From NCBI GenBank assembly GCA_037447655.1, contig JBBHKE010002364.1, positions 48,774 through 112,773 on the forward strand: a DNA stretch of 64,000 nucleotides. Reading direction: 5' to 3'. The notes under the pieces are model-generated. The model ran no database searches and was not told where the DNA came from. It worked only from the letters and a program-made list of their open reading frames with translations. A program made the position numbers and the translations under genes. This DNA is from Zygnema cylindricum. Taxonomy: Eukaryota > Streptophyta > Zygnematophyceae > Zygnematales > Zygnemataceae. The stretch's first letter is position 1. Each line of letters opens with the position of its first letter. Of this stretch, positions 1-11,419 are shown piece by piece.

Positions 1-98
1 TGATTTCAATGTGAATGTGTAATTTCCAATATGTAAAATGTGTGATTGAAATTGGTTGTAGTAATGGGATATTTTGAGAGGTAGGAAATCATATTACA
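1..98 (+). repeat. 3' end of the 5' LTR
   Basis: This stretch aligns base for base in length with the last 98 bp of the 3' LTR and ends in TTACA, directly before the PBS. The two copies differ at several positions, as expected for an old insertion. Confidence 0.92.
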
Positions 99-100
99 TA

Positions 101-112
101 TGGTATCAAAGC
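101..112 (+). promoter_or_regulatory. Primer-binding site, initiator tRNA-Met type
   Basis: TGGTATCAAAGC lies 2 bp after the LTR end. It matches the common plant PBS TGGTATCAGAGC (complement of the 3' end of initiator tRNA-Met) with one mismatch. Confidence 0.9.
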
Positions 113-940
113 TTTGGTTAAAAGCCAGGGAAAAACTTGCTCACTCGGAAATCGACTGCCGTGACTGGTGAGGGTGCTTAGACCCGTGCAAGTGGAAACA
201 CAATGTGAAGTGGTACGGAATTGGAGGGAAACTAAGTGACACCACTGCCAACGGCCGCTGGTTAGAAGTAGGGCCTGCTTAGGTCCTAAGAACTCAGGTG
301 GGGTGGTCTCACTCCAATTACCTAGAGGCCAAACAAACTGTCATTCTCCTAGCGATTAATCATGTATGGATGAAGGACTTAAAGCCATGAAGGGTGAGGA
401 TGTGAGGACTATAGAGTAAAAGATCATAATGTAGTGGGAAATGGGAAATTTGTTAACGGAGGAGAAAAAAAGTGGAGTACTTTACCTTTTAAAGAGCAAA
501 ATAGTTGAGAAATGACTGAAAACTTTTCAAACCCTAAATGCTTACCTTTGAGAGTTTTTTCATTTTGATGTTGCAAAATTAATGGTTAAATCTTACCTTT
601 GAAAGCTTTCAATTTCGTTGTTGCAAAATTTGTGGGGAAATTCATACATTTCTGCATCAATGTTTGGGAAATTAAAGAATTGAATCTGCACAACTTACTT
701 TCAATGTCTTATTGATTTCTCAAATTTTGATATTTTTCAAAGGATTTGTTAAAAAGAAGAAGTCTTAAATTGGAGCAACCTGAGGAATTCAAATCTACAA
801 CAAATTCTTTGAGAAATTATATTTTATCTTTTTTTTTGTTTGATTTCATTGTGTGATGATGCTAAATTTTGCACGGAAATGTAAAATGGAGAATGCCTTC
901 AATGTGTTTTAGAAGTGTATTGTGAAATTGGTCAAAAGAT
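113..940 (+). other. Untranslated leader of the gypsy element
   Basis: About 830 bp between the PBS and the first recognisable gag ORF. No ORF or other feature is visible. A packaging signal may lie here, but nothing in the sequence shows it. Confidence 0.5.
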
Positions 941-2128
941 TTGATGGCCATGCTTTTGTTGTGGATGAAACAATTTACTAAATTGAAAAGTGAATTAAAA
1001 GTTGTTGAGGAAAATGGAAATGTTTCAAATGAGAAATTGGATGAATTCATTAATTTAATTCAAACCAAGAATGATGTTAATGACCATAAGGGTGACACTA
1101 GTAAAACGGATGTCACTTTTAGAGAGGATGATCATGATAGACCTAAGAAGATAAAAGATCTGAATTTGTCTATTAGTGAGGCACCATACTTTGATGGTAA
1201 GAAGATTAATGAGTCAGATACGTGGATATTCCACATAGAATATAATTTGGAATATAGGAATTGTGATCGTGATGATTACACTTTTTTTGTTGTCAATTGT
1301 GTGAAGGGTGATGCTCACATTTGGTATTATATTCAGAGAATGTCTAATTTGATTCATGATAATGCTGATTATGAAGCTTTTAAAACCACGAACAAATTGC
1401 GTTTTTTATTTGTCAGTTATAAATCAAGAATGAAAAAAAGTGGCCAAACTGTAAGCAGAATTGATGTGTCAAAGATTATATTGTGGAATTTGACTCATCT
1501 AGCATTCATATCACAAGTTTGATAAAACGGCTAAACTATATAAATCGTATACTGAAATCAGAACTAAAACATCAAAAATAAGTTAATTTGAAAGAATTAT
1601 ACGATAAGTCATTGGAATTAGATGATCAATTGGGGTATAATCGGGAAACTCAATCACTCAGGGGTAATTTGAATGAAATATCACAATGGGGTGAAGAGGA
1701 ATTTGTAGAAAACGGTTTGAATGCGGGTTTGGTGAATAGGCAAAATATATTTAAGGGAAATCAGATAGTGGACAGAGTGCTAATGCAAGAAACAAATTTA
1801 ACAATAGAGAGGGATACGTTAAGAGTCCTAAACCAAGCATTAATGATCAGAAATCTAATCTAACCATTCCCACATGCACTATTTGTCAAAAAAGAGGTGA
1901 TAGAGCATTTGAGTGTGCACAATTGAAGAAGATTAATTGTTATAACTGTAAAGAGGAGGGACATTTCAGTAGGGAGTGCACAGAACCCAAAAAAAAAGTC
2001 ACTTGTTTCCAATGCGGAGGTCTATATCAATACGCTTAAGACTATAGAGATAAAGGTTATCTTAAAATAGTCGATGTTAATGAAGCTCTTCAGGAAGATA
2101 TTGCATTATATCTAGCTTAGCAAGAAAC
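941..2128 (+). pseudogene. gag polyprotein relic (Ty3/gypsy)
   Basis: The capsid-like part (941-1522) contains LNLSISEAPYFDGK, then a tryptophan-containing helix region, typical of the Retrotrans_gag fold that packages the RNA. A stop and frameshift separate it from a second piece (1588-1863). The nucleocapsid zinc knuckle follows in another frame at 1938-1979: CYNCKEEGHFSREC, spacing C-X2-C-X4-H-X4-C. A second CFQCGG half-knuckle follows it and runs into a stop. At least two frameshifts break the gene. Assignment rests on the knuckle and on its position upstream of PR and RT. Confidence 0.82.
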
Positions 2129-2289
2129 CGAGGAGGTGGGAAACGGAAAAAGACTAGCTGAAAGTCTTCAGTTGAGTCAACAAGATCTAGAAGTTAAAGA
2201 GTTAACTGGAGGGCAAGTTAATGAATGGAAAAGCTATGATAGCAAAATCCGATATGATTTTGTCTACACTGTATAGTTTGAATAATCCT

Positions 2290-2708
2290 TCTAATGAAAA
2301 GAGGAAAATAAAATTCCTAAAGTAATAAGGAAAAAACATTTACATGTTCAGGTGGCAAATGGTAATAAGTCCATATTAGATTTACAAACTGACACAATAG
2401 AAGTTGATATCAAGGGTCATAAAATGAAAGTTGTGTGTGAAATAATGAATTTGGGAAGTGAGGAACTAATCCTAGAAAAGTTTTGGTTAACTGAACATAA
2501 CCCTCAAATTAATTGGGAAACTAACACATTAAAAGTGAAGTCTAAAAAATGTTGGATGGTTTTGCAAGCATTACCTTCAAAGAAACTTCATAGAAATCAT
2601 ATAAATAATATAAATAAACAAGGAGTGGAAGGTTTGATTTCAAGTAAACAATTTAAAAAGCATTTAAAAGATAAAAACAAATCATGTTTTATTGTTATTA
2701 GTAACTGA
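2290..2708 (+). pseudogene. Aspartic protease relic of the gypsy element
   Basis: An open stretch (2352-2708) contains EELILEKFWLTEHNPQINWE. This matches the C-terminal part of plant gypsy proteases, where 'ILGxxWLxxHNPxIDW' follows the core fold. The N-terminal DTG/DSG active-site loop is not recognisable upstream, so the domain is partial or decayed. It would cleave the Gag-Pol polyprotein. It lies between the zinc knuckle and RT, as expected. Confidence 0.68.
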
Positions 2709-2819
2709 GGCAGTTACCAATGAGAGGATGGAGAAAACACTAACCTTCATGTCATTCCTAAACCAAACACCACTAAAAATCTTAAAAATCTAAAATTTGA
2801 TTTTGTAACTGACATTAAT

Positions 2820-4240
2820 ACATCTGATGCTACAGTTAAAGATTTGATTTTTGAATTTTGAGATGTTTTCCCGGTTGATTTACCCACAAGAAGGCCACCT
2901 TCTCGAGATGTGGAATATGTTATTAACCTTAAACTTGGAAGTTATCCTTATGTCACAAGAATTTATAAGCACAATTTCTTTGAGCAGAAAGAGTTAAAGA
3001 AACAAATCAAAGAGCTTCTAGAAAAATGACATATCCAGCCCAGTAAATCACCATATGGAGCACCAGTCTTCTTCTTCCAAAAGAAGGACCGAACATTGAG
3101 AATGTGTGTCGATTATCGTAGTTTTAACAACATTACGGGGAAAGATAAGTATCCGTCACCACTAATATTTGATTTCATAGATCGTTTTAAATGTGATATA
3201 TATATATATTTTTTTATTGACCTGTGTAGTAGCTTTAATCAAGTGCCAAATAGAACTGAAGATGTTGATAAATCTGCTTTTAGAACTAGAGTCGGCCATT
3301 TTGAATGGATAGTGATGCCATTTGGTTTGACGAATGCACCTCCCAGTTACCAAAGATTAATGAACCAAACCTTTTCAGATTACATATACGAGCTTGTTCA
3401 AGAGTTTTTAGGTGACATTTTAATCCATAGTGAATCTAAAGAACAACATGAAACTCATTTAAAGAAAGTGTTGGAAAGGTTAAGAGAAAGATCATTGTAT
3501 GGAAAATTGTCAAAATTCAGTTTTCTTAAAAGTGAACAATTATTTTTGGCAAATATAGTTAGTGGGGAAGGTGTGAATACAGATCCATCCAAAATTATTG
3601 CAATCCAAAATTGGGAGCAAACCACTCACGTCACAGTAGTTAGATCATTTTTGGGATTGGCCACTTATTACAAGAAATTTATCAAGAACTTTAGTGTATG
3701 ATTGCCGCTCCTTTGACGGATTTACTTGGGGAGAAAGAGACATTTGGGTGGGGACCTGATCAAGAGTGAGCTTTTGAAGAATTAAAAGGGAAGTTGACCT
3801 CTTCCCTTACACTGGTGTAGCCTGACCGTGCTGGAGATTTTGAAGTCTTAATCACCACAAATACATCTGATAAATGATAAGGTACAGTCATAAGTCAAAA
3901 AGTTGGTAAAGACCTTCATCCTACTGCTTTCGAGTCCATGAAATTCAATGATGGTGAAAATAATCGTCCCGCACAGGAAAAAAAAATCTTGCAATTGTTC
4001 ATGCTTTAGTAAAATGGCGTCGTTATTTGAATAATAAAAAATTCATCGTTCTTTGTGATAAAAAGGCATTTTCTTATCTAAAAATATTAACTGATGCACA
4101 TATCATGACAGGCAGAAAAGTTAGGTGGATACAAAAATTTGCATATTTCAAATTTAACGTCAAACATATTTCGGGAAAGACAAATGGAAAGACAAATGTA
4201 GTCGCAGATCCTTTAAGTAGATGTTTTAAAATAAGTATGA
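2820..4240 (+). pseudogene. Reverse transcriptase and RNase H relic
   Basis: RT begins near 2820 (FEF..DVFPVDLPTRRPP) and is clearest at 3096-3701: RMCVDYRSFNNIT, FIDLCSSFNQV, FEWIVMPFGLTNAPPSYQRL, then FLGDILIHS where the YxDD catalytic box should be, so the first catalytic Asp is Gly. The thumb/connection (GLATYYKKFIKNFSV) is followed by a stop and a frameshift. RNase H follows in pieces up to about 4230 (VRWIQKFAYFKFNVKHISG, then VVADPLSR). The enzyme would copy the element RNA and degrade the RNA strand. The lost Asp and the stops make it dead. Confidence 0.9.
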
Positions 4241-4299
4241 TGGTTCAAGATGAATTGTTTTTAGATGCTGTTATAAATGGTTATGATAAATATCCTTAT

Positions 4300-5466
4300 T
4301 TTGCTATGATTTGCAAGAATCTTTCGGGAGGGAATTTTGAACCATTAAATGAGAGGCATGTCAAAAACTTCAAAATATACAATGGTTTAGTGTATTTGCG
4401 AACAAGGGATAAATTATGCATTCTTGAAATGGGAGAAATTAGAAAACAACTTTTACAGGAAGCCCATGAGCATTTAGGAAATCTAGGTCAAGATAATACT
4501 CTTAGTTGGTTGCAAAGTAGATTCTTTAGGCCATGGATGGCAAAAGATGTGTCAAAACAAGTGGAAAGTTGAGTCATCTGCGAACAAAGTAAACTTAGTA
4601 ATCAAAAACCCAAGGGTCTCTTAAAACCTTCGGATATCCCCGAAAGACCATGGGAATCTGTCAGCTTGGATTTTATTTTCAGATTGCCAGCTACATCTAA
4701 AAAAAATCACAGTATCATCGTCGTAGTCGATAGCCAATATTTATCTATGCAAAACTACTCATTCAATTGTAAATATTGCAAAGTTATATTTTGACAATAT
4801 GGTTAGACATCATGAAGTTCCTTTGTCTATAGTCAGTGATAGAGATTCAAAATTTACTTTTGCATTTTGGAAAGAATTGCAGCAAAATTTAGGCACTTAA
4901 TAAAAAATAAGAACCTCTTATCATCCTCAGAGAGATGGACAAACAAAGAAGATGAACTATACACTAGAGGAAATGTTGTGGACTGTTTGCAATGGAGTCC
5001 AGAACACGTGGGAATCTAAATTCCCATTAATGGAATTTTTATACAATTCATATAAACATGCCAATACAAGATTCTCACCTTTGAAGTTGCATACCGATAG
5101 CGACCGAGGGAAGCATTATACTTAATAACAGGGGTCACTCAAGAGTATAGGGGTTCTGGAACGGAGCTTGGGAATACATTCAAACAATTTGGAATAACAG
5201 TCTGGGATGCATTAGTGGAGGCACAAAGAAGGCAAAAATTAAAAGTTAACCGCAAACAAGGTGATTGGGTTCTAAGCACAAGTGACAAGGTTTGTCTTTC
5301 AACAACTCATTACATGTGCAAGATCGAGGGACATTCGGATCCTACGGGGAAATTTGCTCATAAGTACATTGGACCATTTATTGTAATCGAGATGATATCG
5401 TCAGTTGCTGCCATATTAAACTTTCCTCCTTCAACAAAAATTCATCCAGTGATACACTACACGTAA
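4300..5466 (+). pseudogene. Integrase relic of the gypsy element
   Basis: The HHCC zinc-binding region is seen at about 4465-4595 (HEHLGNLGQDNT, then VICEQSK), but the first Cys of the pair is a TGA stop. The DDE core follows in broken frames: SVSLDFIFRLP (first Asp), IVSDRDSKF (second Asp), then HPQRDGQTKKMNY, where the catalytic Glu (usually QTERVN) is Lys. The C-terminal part (5215-5466) holds GDWVLSTSD and KYIGPFIVIE, the usual GPF/Y-type tail. Its role would be insertion of cDNA into the genome. It is inactive. Confidence 0.88.
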
Positions 5467-5499
5467 TTGAAACCAACAAATCATCGACTAATTGAAGGG

Positions 5500-5709
5500 A
5501 AATTGGAATTAGATCCCTCAATAATTATAGAGCATGAGGTGTAAAGATCTGTAATAGATTAGGTTGGTCAATTGTTTAAGGTCGACAATACTATATTTTG
5601 GCAAGTGCATTATCTACGAAGGCGAGAAGATGAGTTGACTTTAGAAGATAAAAATTATGAGCTTTTACAAAGGTATTGGTGGGAAAATAATATAGAAGCC
5701 CCGTCTTGA
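5500..5709 (+). pseudogene. Possible chromodomain remnant after integrase
   Basis: After the integrase tail, a frame with two stops reads IIEHEV, FKVDNTIFWQVHYLRRREDE and then a Trp-rich end. Order and composition resemble the C-terminal chromodomain of chromoviruses (motifs like 'VEKILD', 'YLVKWKGY', 'TWEP'), which steers insertion to chromatin marks. The match is weak and rests mainly on position between integrase and PPT. Confidence 0.45.
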
Positions 5710-5745
5710 GAATGAAATGTGTTTTAATCGAAGTTAGTTATAAAT

Positions 5746-5755
5746 AAGGAAGGGA
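5746..5755 (+). promoter_or_regulatory. Polypurine tract of the gypsy element
   Basis: AAGGAAGGGA lies 3 bp before the start of the 3' LTR, the expected place for the plus-strand primer. Confidence 0.75.
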
Positions 5756-5758
5756 TGA

Positions 5759-6732
5759 TGTAACAATATTAGTGGTTCAAACTTTTTCGTAAATGAGTAT
5801 TTAAGTGGTAGGAGTATGGAGTAATGAATTTGGTAGACGTCCGCGAAAAAATCATATGATTTAGAGTTGTATTTTAAAAGATGTAACGATTGATGTATTT
5901 AGGCGACAACGCGAGGTCAAAATAACGAATGGGTGTTCATTCTATATGGTTAACGATCAAACTAGCCGCGGATATTCAGGTGCACTTTTATAACGTACCA
6001 AATGAATCAATATTTCGTTTGGTACGCACGATGTTTCTTTCCGTACAATTTTTAGTATGAAACGTTGCTTTCACTTTATGGAATTTCGTTGGCAATTTTG
6101 CGTGTGAAATTTGTGACGCACGTCCGTGTAAAGTCGCGTGTCGATTCCCACACACTTTTGCATGTAAATGTTACATAGTGAAAAGTAGCGTTCAATTGGT
6201 TAGAAATGCTTCATAGTTAGTGAGAGATTTCGCACGTTTTTGCATTGGTCAGTCTGAGTCCTAGTTGATCAATGATGATTGGCCCAGGTAAAAGCTTGTT
6301 CAATGGAGCATTGACTTTGGCCTGGCTGGTCCAAGGCCACGACGGATAAATAGTGAAGTCAAAAAGAAAATTAGGCATCTTCTCATTTGGAAAAGTTTGT
6401 GGAAATTTTTGACGAATCCTGATCTTGAGCGAATAATACGAAATTGGAGCAATGGCATTTTGCACGAAAATCTTTTACTATTTTGTTAGTGTTTTAGTTC
6501 TTAAGAGATATAATTATTTAAGAGTGGAGTGCAGTGGAAAATATTTTTAAGGGTTGAGCCAAGAGGGCAAGAGACCAAACTGAATGTCATGTGGATTGAA
6601 GCTTCTTCTAATTAAAAGTTGATCTTTATGTGAGTGATTTCAATGTGAATGTGTAATTTCCAATGTGTGGAATGTGCGATTCAAATTGCTTGTAGTAATC
6701 AAATATTGTGAGAGGTAAGGAATCCTATTACA
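5759..6732 (+). repeat. 3' LTR of the gypsy element (974 bp)
   Basis: Begins TGTAACAATA and ends CTATTACA, giving terminal inverted repeats TGTAA/TTACA. Its last 98 bp match the 5' LTR tail at the window start. LTRs carry promoter and polyadenylation signals, but none can be pinpointed by eye. Confidence 0.9.
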
Positions 6733-7174
6733 TTCATTATAATGTTTTAATGGATGTTGTTGCATCTAACTTCAATAGACAAGTTGATCTACTATGTTTA
6801 TCTGAATGTGAAAAAGCAATAGACAGAGATAATATGTATATGTTGTCTAATAATGAACCTATTAAAAATGTCCAGATTATTTTAATGATTCTTTTGAAAA
6901 TGATGGTAAAGATGATTATAATTGTGATAATGTTGTACTATGTAATAGTGATAGTGTTGATACACTTGTAAATGAAAGTGTAGATTAAAAAAAGAAAAAA
7001 CATACAAAACAAACAAATAATATAAGTGGTAATCTTGGTGACGTGGATGTTGTTAAAAATAATAGGTGCAATAGAAATGGATATAAGAATGGAAATATTG
7101 GTAAGTCTTTTATTGGTGTTTCAGTATTTAGTGACATTGAGTTTGTGGTTAAATTACGAATTAGGAAAAAATAG
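6733..7174 (+). pseudogene. Coding relic of unknown function next to the gypsy LTR
   Basis: Three successive frames give plausible protein: MDVVASNFNRQVDLLCLSEC, then an Asp/Asn-rich run (PDYFNDSFENDGKDDYN), then a Lys/Asn-rich run ending near 7172. Codon-like composition and acidic/basic patches suggest decayed coding DNA with at least two frameshifts and a stop. No family was recognised. The gypsy element may have inserted into it, or it may be compositional accident. Confidence 0.35.
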
Positions 7175-7776
7175 CATATACCGTTAGGTACTTATTGTAA
7201 TAGCCTAAAGCTTTTTTAGCATATGATTATGGTCTATTTGTTATGGGTTTACACATGTATCTAAAAATGAATAATGTTAACCTATGTTGTGAATCTGATT
7301 TGGTTTTTTTAGCAACATATACAAAATCTTAACTTTGGTTTTTCTTTTTATATAGATTGAAAGCAACAACTCAACTTAATCTGACGAAAAACAAAGGACT
7401 TAAAAGAGTCCAATTGCAACAAGCGTCGATATTATTAGAGTGTTATTGTTTTATTGAATTAAGACGACAATTTTTTTTTTGTTTTTTTATATATATAGTT
7501 TATTATATATATATTATATATTTAGATATATAAATATATATTATTTTTCTCAAAGATACGGGTGTAGGGGTTTTAGGGGCTTGATTAGCACATTATCATT
7601 ACGTGATTAAAGGTTTATAAGGGTTTGATTAATACTCAATTTAGGGTTTTATAATTTTTTTTTAGTCACTAAATTTTTTTAGGCTATAAGAAACAAATTA
7701 TTTGTCATGTTTTTTTCCACATAAACAGAAATAGCAGTAATACTTGCTTACTTGCAAGTAACATCATAAAAAAAAA
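7175..7776. other. AT-rich non-coding stretch
   Basis: No gene seen. It contains a TA-dinucleotide-rich block at about 7485-7550 and several poly-T/poly-A runs. Confidence 0.6.
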
Positions 7777-8482
7777 CAAAGTAATCAAAGTATCACCAAA
7801 ACAAAGTATTCAAAGTTTATGTATTGTATTTAAAAAAAAAAAACCAATGTCTCTAATGTTGGTCACATAAAAAAAAAAGTAATCAAGTATCACCGAAACA
7901 AAGTAGTCAAAGTATTTGTGTTGTATTTAAAAAAATATTTATACACCAATGTTTGTAATGTTGGTCAGCCTTTGAGCTGATCATGATGTTTAACAACTTT
8001 CTTGGTCTTTAGACTAAGTTGGTTGATCGAAAAAAATATAATAAAAAAAAATCAAAGTAACAATGTAATCTAACAAACAAATATTATGAATGAAAACAAG
8101 TGTTTGTAATGTTGGTCAGCCTCCGAGCTGATAGTGATGTTTATGCAACCTTCTAAGTCATAGGACTAAGTTGGTTGATCACAAAAAAAGAAAAAGAAAA
8201 ACAAAGTACTCAAAGTAATCAATCTACTATAATATAAAACGAAAATCAATAAATATCAAGTGATTTTAATGTTAGTCAGCCTGTGAGCTGATAATGATGT
8301 TTATGCAACCATCTGGGTCTTCGACTTAGGTGCTTGATCGAAACAAAAAAAAATACATAAAGTAATCAACATATTCCAACTATAAACAAATATAAAAAAA
8401 AATATGTGTTTGTAGTGTTAGTCAACCATCGAGCTGATAATCATGTTGTTCCAACCTGGGTCTTTGGACTAAGTTGGTTGAA
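7777..8482 (+). repeat. Tandem repeat array with a two-hairpin unit
   Basis: Four copies of a unit of about 80 bp lie at 7951-8029, 8101-8180, 8261-8340 and 8405-8482 (steps of 150, 160 and 144 bp), separated by A-rich spacers. Each unit contains GTCAGCC...GAGCTGAT, able to form a short hairpin, and CAACC...GACTAAGTTGGTTG, able to form a second one. Some changes keep pairing (C-G to U-G). Upstream, a segment of about 95 bp is duplicated (7777-7870 and 7876-7970). No coding potential. The unit could be a minisatellite or an array of small structured RNAs; the sequence alone does not decide. Confidence 0.75.
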
Positions 8483-9334
8483 TCCTAGTTAAGTCTGATG
8501 TTTTTTCTTTTTTTCTCATTATATTCATTTGTTTCTTTCGTTTTTGTTATGTGATCAAGGTTGTATTGTGGTTATTTATTTTGTTTTTCTTTTTTTTGTT
8601 TTCTTCTTTTGTAATATTATGTATTGATAAAAAAAAAAAAAAAAAAAATATGCAACACCTTGTTATAAAATAAACAAAAACCATTAGTATTATGTTTAAA
8701 CGAATAATGGTTGAATACTGCTAATGCTTTAATGTGTGTTCTAGATTTAACATTAAAGTATTTAATACTACATGATATATTTAGTCCATTCATTCAAAAT
8801 CATTAGATTGAGATTGAGCGCTCAAATTAATGTGAAACTTCTACTCTTAATCAAACCCCCTACATGAACGAAACGCGAATTAAGCCATCCACTTGACTTC
8901 ATCATCTTCTTCTACATACATGAACCTTTCTCCCATAGATTTTGATAACAAATAATTAATAAACCCGTAAAAATTTTGTTTTTTTCATGAAATATATTTA
9001 TTCGATGTTAATTTTTGTCGTATGATTACTCTGTCGTTTCATTTCTTCGTGTCGTTTCAGTCGACGATTGTGCCCCCAAATGGTTTTCATTTATTATACA
9101 TTTATTATACATTTATTTTATTTCAATTAACATAAATTGTATACAATGATTTATTTTTGCCGTCAGATTGAAATTTAGCATTCGTGACGTTTAATAGTGT
9201 CGGCCGTTATGTAAGACGTTAATCGTTTCTCCTTTTTTCGTAAGTCTGCATTAGCCGTTACGTTTTTCAAACCAATTGTTAACGATTTCGGCCACAATAT
9301 GGTACAATACCATGTACAATGCGATAGTACAGTA
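8483..9334. other. AT-rich non-coding stretch
   Basis: No gene seen. It holds a poly-A run at about 8631-8649 and low-complexity T-rich DNA. Near 9095-9115, TTTATTATACA is directly repeated. Confidence 0.6.
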
Positions 9335-9754
9335 CCCAAAATTTCAAAACGCAACGACAAAAAGGCGGCGGCAAACTTTGATGGAGGGAGTGTGACGGGA
9401 TAATTTGGGCGGATTCGCAACCACCCTGGCGGAAAGCACATGGCCCATGCGACGTGTACGCAGATACGCGCGCGCTCATCGTGGATTCTTTTTCTTTATC
9501 CACGCGGCCCATTTTTACACGTTCAGTGTCTCAGAAGTGTCCTCCTTGTGCACGGTCGTCAAAGACTGCAGGGTTAGTGACGTGGCGTCTCGGATAAAAA
9601 GTGTAATGGCATCCGACGGTCAATGTTTAAGAGTACAGCCTTAGACATTTTCCCCTAATGATGTTTTCTTTGGAAAAAAAAAAGGTACAAACCTGTACAA
9701 AGCGGTACGGCCCTCAATAAACAACTTCACTTTTTCGCTAATGGAAGGCCACCC
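9335..9754 (+). mobile_element. Right part of a small TIR element (5' truncated)
   Basis: From ATTTCAAAACGCAACGAC to the terminus AATGGAAGGCCACCC this matches the right part of the full element at 18410-19127 and, inverted, the one at 9817-10449. No left terminus was found. ORFs read through it on both strands are not conserved between copies and are taken as non-coding. Confidence 0.8.
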
Positions 9755-9816
9755 TGAGTGTTGATAGAAAACGTATGCTCATTATCCAATGTGCCGCGGC
9801 TCAAACTTTTCTGTAA

Positions 9817-10449
9817 GGGTGGACTTCCATTAGAGAAAAAGTGTGGTTGTTTAATGAGGGTCGTACCTTTTTGTACTGGTCCGTACCTTTTTTTTTTCTA
9901 AAGAAATACATCATTGTCAAAGGTTGTAGGCATGCATAAATTATGACCGTCAGATGCTGTTACATTTTTTATCCGAGACGCCACGTCACCAACACTACAC
10001 TATTTGACGACCGTGCACAAGGAAGACATTTCTCATAGACTGAACGTGTAAAAATGGGCCTCGTGGAAAAGGGAAAAAAATCCACGATGAGCGCGTGCGT
10101 ATGTGCGTACACGTCGCACGGGCCATGTGCCTTCCGCCTAAGTGGTTGCGAATCCGCCCAAATTATCTCGTCACGCTCCCACCATCAAAGTTTGCCGACG
10201 CCATTTTGTCGTTGCGTTTTGGGTAGTACATTCAATGCCCTATGTACGATTCATTAATTACCTCCGCTGGTAAAGATATTTCCTCCGCTAGTACAGAAAT
10301 TACTTCCTCTTGTACAATTATTGCCTCCTCTCGTACAGATATTGCTTTCAGACTCTGCATTCTAAGACTCTTTAAACGACCTAATGGAAGGCACGCCCTT
10401 CACTAAAATTTTCCGTACAATTACTGAGACGCCTAATGGAAGTCCACCC
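9817..10449 (-). mobile_element. Non-autonomous TIR element, PIF/Harbinger-like (633 bp)
   Basis: It begins GGGTGGACTTCCATTAG and ends with the inverse TAATGGAAGTCCACCC, flanked on both sides by TAA (9814-9816 and 10450-10452). The interior is the reverse complement of the element at 18410-19127. A 3-bp T-N-A target duplication with GGG-starting TIRs fits the PIF/Harbinger superfamily. No transposase is encoded, so it would depend on an autonomous partner. Confidence 0.88.
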
Positions 10450-10452
10450 TAA

Positions 10453-10681
10453 ATGGTGATGCACCTCAGCGAGGTACATCACCATTTACAAAAACGTTTG
10501 AAGCGAATGCTTCGCGAAAAAATATCCAATGGTCATTGTTACCTCCTAAACCTTGGGAGAATACTGGCAAGTTTTTTTGTAATGTTGTTCAAGGATAAAA
10601 ACAAAATAAGAGGTACATCATAGTACGAACAGGTCTTGATTTCTGTAAACAACCTCACTTTTTGTCCGAAGGAACTTCACC
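10453..10681 (+). mobile_element. Right part of another TIR element with strong hairpin
   Basis: It opens with a near-perfect hairpin (10453-10489; arms GGTGATGCACCTC and GAGGTACATCACC), then AAGCGAATGCTTCGCG, and ends GTCCGAAGGAACTTCACC. This is the order of the right halves of other TIR elements here. Its left half is missing or displaced by the 9817-10449 insertion. Confidence 0.62.
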
Positions 10682-11419
10682 TTCAGTAAATGTATTTAAG
10701 ATATTAAATTACAGTCTGCCACGTTTTCTTACACTTATAGGGTTTATAATTTATCGTTTACAATAATGTACCCTTTAGTAACGAGAGTTCAATGCAAACC
10801 TATTTTTATGACATCAACAACAGGGATTGTAAATATTTCATGGATATTGTTGTTAACAATAGATAAAAGTGTGCATATTCATAAATTTTTTAGTTGGAGT
10901 GTATTAGCTACTTGCATTTTTTCTTTCTACACACGAGGTTGTAAAATGTACACAAACGTTATATTTTAGGACGCCTTGTAGAGTTGATGGTGGCATAAAC
11001 ACATGTTTCGTTACTATTATTCTTTATTATTACGTGTTAAAACATTTGTTTACATAGTCGTGCAACTTTATGTTCCAATTGTAAAACTTACCAATCTTAC
11101 TAAAATCTTTATGTTTTAACGTTTTCGTTGTAATCGAACCATATTGCTACAATTTCATTGTTTATTTTCATTAGAATAATGAATGGTGTGGTTTTGGTAT
11201 GCGGAATATAATAAACAACCTAAACCATGTATTTATACTTTATGTTTAGGGTTAATCGTAGCGTATGATATTTTATGTTTTAATAATTCCAAACATTTTC
11301 TAATTGCAATTGTTTGAGTTTCTATATCGTCCGATTTTACAAGGTTGAATATAATGTATGAAGTTATTACTTGCATATTTTGTGACCCAGGTGGTTGGTT
11401 ATATTAATCTATATATTGC
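10682..11419. other. Non-coding stretch
   Basis: No gene or repeat recognised. AT-rich. The short ORF at 10766-10969 has no visible domain. Confidence 0.5.

Larger units (their letters stand above)
1..6732 (+). mobile_element. Degenerate Ty3/gypsy LTR retrotransposon, 5' end cut by window
   Basis: Positions 1-98 match 6635-6732, so the window opens in the last part of the 5' LTR and the element ends with a full 3' LTR. In between come a tRNA-iMet-type PBS, gag with a CCHC knuckle, protease, RT, RNase H, integrase and a possible chromodomain remnant, in Ty3/gypsy (chromovirus-like) order. Every coding part carries stops or frameshifts, and catalytic residues are lost in RT and integrase, so this is an old inactive copy. 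The TSD cannot be checked because the left flank is outside the window. Confidence 0.93.

Noticed and set aside
8101-8180. Box C/D snoRNA cluster
   Set aside because: TGATGT and CTGA strings occur, but not at the paired ends needed for C and D boxes in a 70-150 nt RNA.
7951-8482. CRISPR-like array
   Set aside because: Repeats are about 80 bp, diverged and unevenly spaced in a eukaryotic AT-rich setting. There are no cas genes.
9175-9644. Overlapping ORFs on both strands over the TIR element
   Set aside because: They read through a repeated non-coding element; copies at 9817-10449 and 18410-19127 do not keep these frames.
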